Positions 41,037-43,234 of a DNA stretch of 43,234 nucleotides are shown here, in pieces. Below the pieces are notes generated by a model. It did not search any database, was not told the origin of the DNA, and saw nothing but the letters and a program-made list of their open reading frames with translations. Made by a program: the position numbers and the translations under genes. The DNA lies in the NCBI RefSeq assembly GCF_014204535.1, contig NZ_JACHLR010000024.1:1-43234 (forward strand), in the 5' to 3' direction. Position 1 is the first letter of the stretch, and every line of letters begins with the position of its first letter. The DNA is from Novosphingobium chloroacetimidivorans. Its GTDB lineage: Bacteria > Pseudomonadota > Alphaproteobacteria > Sphingomonadales > Sphingomonadaceae.

Positions 41037-42320
41037 ATGAACAGTATGTTGCCGGAGGCGGAAGCGACGATCCTCGCGCTGGCCGAGGTGTTCGAGCCCG
41101 ATCTGGACGACACCGGCATGAACCTCACCTTCTCTCGCCTTCTGAGGCACATGCCGATCGCGTTGTGGGTCGTAGACTCGCGCAGCGCCTGGGACGCATT
41201 CGAGCAGCTAAGGGCGGAGGGCGTCGTGGACATCGAGGCTCATCTCGCGGAGAACCCTGACTTGATTGAGTTCGCCTGCGACACGGTGATGGTCTCGCAG
41301 GCCAACGACGCGGCCATGAAGCTGATCGGCCAGACTGACGAATCCTACTACCCGCGCTCGGTGCGGCACATGTTCGAGGCGACGCCGCAGGCCGTTGCGC
41401 GCGTTATGAGCGCCCATTTCAACGGTCTCCGCACACATGTGGAGGAGTTGAGGATCAACGCCTCCGGCGGGCGGGTGGTCGACGTGCTCTTCCTGGTCAC
41501 ATACCCGCGGCCTCCCGAGCGGATGGATGTCACCTTTATCATCATGGTGGAGATCACCGAAAGGCGCGCGGCTGAAGCTCAGTTGCGGCAGCTCCAGGCT
41601 GATCTCGCGCACGCGTCCAGGGTGTCGACACTCGGTGAGATGGCCAGTTCGATCGCGCACGAGGTCAGGCAGCCGCTCGGTGCCATTATCCTCAACGGCA
41701 ACACCGGCATCCGCTGGCTCGACAAGGCAGAGCCCAACCTCGGCAAGGTCCGGCATCTGCTCAAACGGATGGTGGCGAATGCCAGCGAGGCGACGGAGAT
41801 CATCGACCGCATCCAGGAGATGGCCTCGAAGCGGGTGCCCGTTCCGGCCCGCTTCTCCCTGAGCGAGATCGTCGATGTCGCGCTGCGTTTCGTCCACCAC
41901 GAGAGCATACAGCGGCGGATCGCCATCCGCCCCCTTCTGCGAAGCCATCTTCCACTGGTCCTCGGCGACCGGATCCAGCTGCAGCAGGTGGTCGTCAACC
42001 TCCTCGTGAATGCGATGCACGCCATCGACCAGCGGGAGGGGGAGGGACCTCGCCATATCGCGGTGTCGACCGACGTGGAGGCAAACGGACGGATCGTCCT
42101 GAAGGTCGCTGACACCGGGCCCGGCATCGCGGAGGAGCATCTGGACAATCTCTTCGACGGCTTCTTCTCGACGAAGGATGACGGGATGGGGATGGGGTTG
42201 ACTATCTGCGCCAGCATCATGCGCGCGCATGACGGTGACATCGCAGCTGAGAACGGAACGGACGGGGGCGCTGTGTTCAGCTGCCGCCTCCCGCCGGCGC
42301 CGGAGGCTAGACCAGCTTGA
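41037..42320 (+). CDS. Sensor histidine kinase with a PAS-like input
   Basis: The chosen start is ATG 41037 (GGGAG 8 nt upstream; ATG 41031 is too close to it); 427 residues, no membrane span. Residues about 90-175 look PAS-like (SQANDAAMKLIGQTDESYYP). The phospho-accepting H208 lies in SIAHEVRQPLGAI; the N box is NLLVNAMHAID, G1 is DTGPGIAEEH, and the F/G2 region is FDGFFSTKDDGMGMGL. It belongs to the FixL/DctB-like HPK group. It converges on a receiver gene and overlaps its end by 14 nt. The natural partner is therefore uncertain. Confidence 0.92.
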   Translation: MNSMLPEAEATILALAEVFEPDLDDTGMNLTFSRLLRHMPIALWVVDSRSAWDAFEQLRAEGVVDIEAHLAENPDLIEFACDTVMVSQANDAAMKLIGQTDESYYPRSVRHMFEATPQAVARVMSAHFNGLRTHVEELRINASGGRVVDVLFLVTYPRPPERMDVTFIIMVEITERRAAEAQLRQLQADLAHASRVSTLGEMASSIAHEVRQPLGAIILNGNTGIRWLDKAEPNLGKVRHLLKRMVANASEATEIIDRIQEMASKRVPVPARFSLSEIVDVALRFVHHESIQRRIAIRPLLRSHLPLVLGDRIQLQQVVVNLLVNAMHAIDQREGEGPRHIAVSTDVEANGRIVLKVADTGPGIAEEHLDNLFDGFFSTKDDGMGMGLTICASIMRAHDGDIAAENGTDGGAVFSCRLPPAPEARPA

Positions 42321-42753
42321 TGTCTGCGCCCGCCATGCCTGGTGAGTCATCGTAGAGGATCCGTGCACCGATGCCGAGCGCGAGATGCACCGCATCCGTC
42401 AGCTCGGCTGCGCTGACTGGCTTTCGCAGCACACTGATGGCACCAGCGTCCAAGGCTCGGAGGCGCGTCCGCTCGCGATCGTAAGATGAGACGAAGACGA
42501 TGGGAATGCGCGATCCGGCAAGGTTGAGCCTGCGCTGCAACCCGACGCCGTCGATGCCGGGCATCCTCAATATGGAAATGATGCAATCGCAGGGATCTAG
42601 CGGCTCTATGGCGAGGAACGAGGCTGCGCTGGCGAAACCCCTGCCGGCATAGCCATCCAGCTCGAGTATTTCGACGATCGCGTCTCTCATTCCCTTGTCG
42701 TCGTCGATCACGGCGATGATGAGGGCGGGTTTCACTGCGGCACTTGTGTCCAT
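42307..42753 (-). CDS. Stand-alone receiver protein lacking the phospho-acceptor Asp
   Basis: It has 148 residues. It is a CheY/FixJ-type receiver: acidic pocket VIDDD (17-19), Ser in FVSSYD and Lys111 in VLRKPV are present. The position that should hold Asp (D-x-R-M-P-G) is Ile61, since the sequence reads IISILRMPGIDG; the codon is ATA, not a sequencing-like ambiguity. No output domain follows. It may be an atypical, phosphorylation-independent receiver or a decoy for the adjacent kinase. Confidence 0.88.
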   Translation of the reverse strand: MDTSAAVKPALIIAVIDDDKGMRDAIVEILELDGYAGRGFASAASFLAIEPLDPCDCIISILRMPGIDGVGLQRRLNLAGSRIPIVFVSSYDRERTRLRALDAGAISVLRKPVSAAELTDAVHLALGIGARILYDDSPGMAGADIKLV

Positions 42754-43234
42754 GCTGACTTTGACACGTCATATTACCCAGCGAGCGTCGCCCGCGTCGG
42801 TCGCCTGCAATGCGATCGCAATAGCGTGATCCCGGCGGCTTGCCCGCCGAAAGGGAGCTCGCGTCTTGATCCGTTCGATGCATGCCGTGCTGCGGCGGAG
42901 AGCATGATCTCACGTCGACCTGCGTATAAGGGGACCGGTGAGAGGATGGTCGAAAACGTACGCTAAGCCCCAAAGCCGTCAGACCTGGCCTGGAATGACG
43001 CAAAGTGAGTGGCTTTCTGTCCCTCAGGTTTGCCGGTCGGGAACGTCGCAACGTGGTGGAGAGCTGCCGGTCCGCTTTCGGAATGGCCGGCGGCGATAGC
43101 CGACATAGGGCGGAGCTGCTGCTTTCCCAAAAAGGATGGCAGACCGTGCGGAAACTCTGCGGCACGTTGCCGACCTGACGTTCTTTTCGACGAGGTGGGT
43201 TGGGGGAGACGCTTGATCCGGGTTTTTGGCTGTG
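42754..43234. other. No gene seen; possible dispersed repeat near the end
   Basis: Open frames here are Ser/Arg-rich shadows. TGCGATCGCA at 42812-42821 is a short palindrome. The stretch around 43055-43125 (GTCCGCTTTCGGAATG, then GCCGACATAGGGCGG) resembles a degenerate intergenic element recalled from sphingomonad genomes; this has not been checked against any database. Confidence 0.35.

Noticed and set aside
41208..42395. 395-residue minus-strand open frame opposite the histidine kinase
   Set aside because: The kinase boxes H, N, G1 and G2 are all on the plus strand in correct order.
42347..43165. 272-residue minus-strand open frame running beyond the receiver gene
   Set aside because: It overlaps the receiver gene in another frame and is Ser/Arg/Pro-rich with no domain.
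1..43234. CRISPR array, rRNA or tRNA genes
   Set aside because: No regularly spaced repeats of 25-40 bp and no tRNA or rRNA signature sequence were seen on reading through; short RNAs could still be missed by eye.

Overview
The window looks like a piece of a conjugative plasmid or megaplasmid from an alphaproteobacterium, most likely a sphingomonad (Sphingomonas, Sphingobium or Novosphingobium group). This is inferred from high-GC coding style, an F-type conjugation operon with TrbI, S26 peptidase and DsbC included, a MucR-type regulator, a DUF3606 protein, and an imuA-imuB-dnaE2 mutagenesis operon behind an alphaproteobacterial GTTC-N7-GTTC SOS box. No rRNA, tRNA, CRISPR array, rep gene, relaxase or coupling protein was found.

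Layout. 1-4.3 kb is a decayed region: the 3' end of an IS5-type transposase, an IS481 fragment, a doubly nonsense-mutated IS5-type relic, two copies of an unrecognised small Cys-rich protein (one broken by an in-frame stop), frameshifted coding relics, and one apparently intact gene (3137-3709) behind a 31-bp perfect palindrome. 4.4-5.3 kb carries two leftward unknown genes, candidate regulators, divergent from the transfer operon. 5.3-5.69 kb is a control region with three copies of a CTCCCG-N4-CGGGAG site placed about four and two helical turns apart.

5.69-25.5 kb is one uninterrupted rightward F-type (MPF-F) type IV secretion operon: traA-L-E-K-B-dsbC-traV-traC-orf-trbI-S26 peptidase-traW-orf-traU-orf-orf-trbC-traN-orf-traF-traH-traG-orf. 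Most genes overlap by 1-14 nt, implying translational coupling. Pilin, inner-membrane/core complex (L, E, K, B, V, C), pilus assembly (W, U, TrbC, F, H) and mating-pair stabilisation (N, G) are all present. Unusual points are the five small unassigned ORFs inside the operon and a TraG C-terminus that shifts to AT-richer codon use and ends in an M15-like zinc-peptidase motif.

25.5-30 kb holds single accessory genes: a GntR-type regulator, an unknown protein, a MucR homologue lacking the zinc cysteines, an SRAP/YedK abasic-site protein, HU and DUF3606. 30-35.8 kb is the leftward imuA-imuB-dnaE2 error-prone translesion operon. 35.9-38.2 kb has an HNH protein and an XRE-ImmA/IrrE plus PIN (DUF4411) pair that resembles a toxin-antitoxin or defence module. 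38.6-40.7 kb has an epimerase/reductase joined to an IS5-type relic and an FMN reductase. 40.9-42.8 kb has a PAS-like histidine kinase convergent with a stand-alone receiver whose phospho-acceptor Asp is replaced by Ile. The last ~480 bp has no convincing gene.

The genes form a mobile backbone (transfer) with DNA-damage mutagenesis and repair cargo (ImuABC, SRAP), nucleoid/regulatory proteins, and a stability or defence module. All functional calls come from reading motifs by eye; no database search was run.
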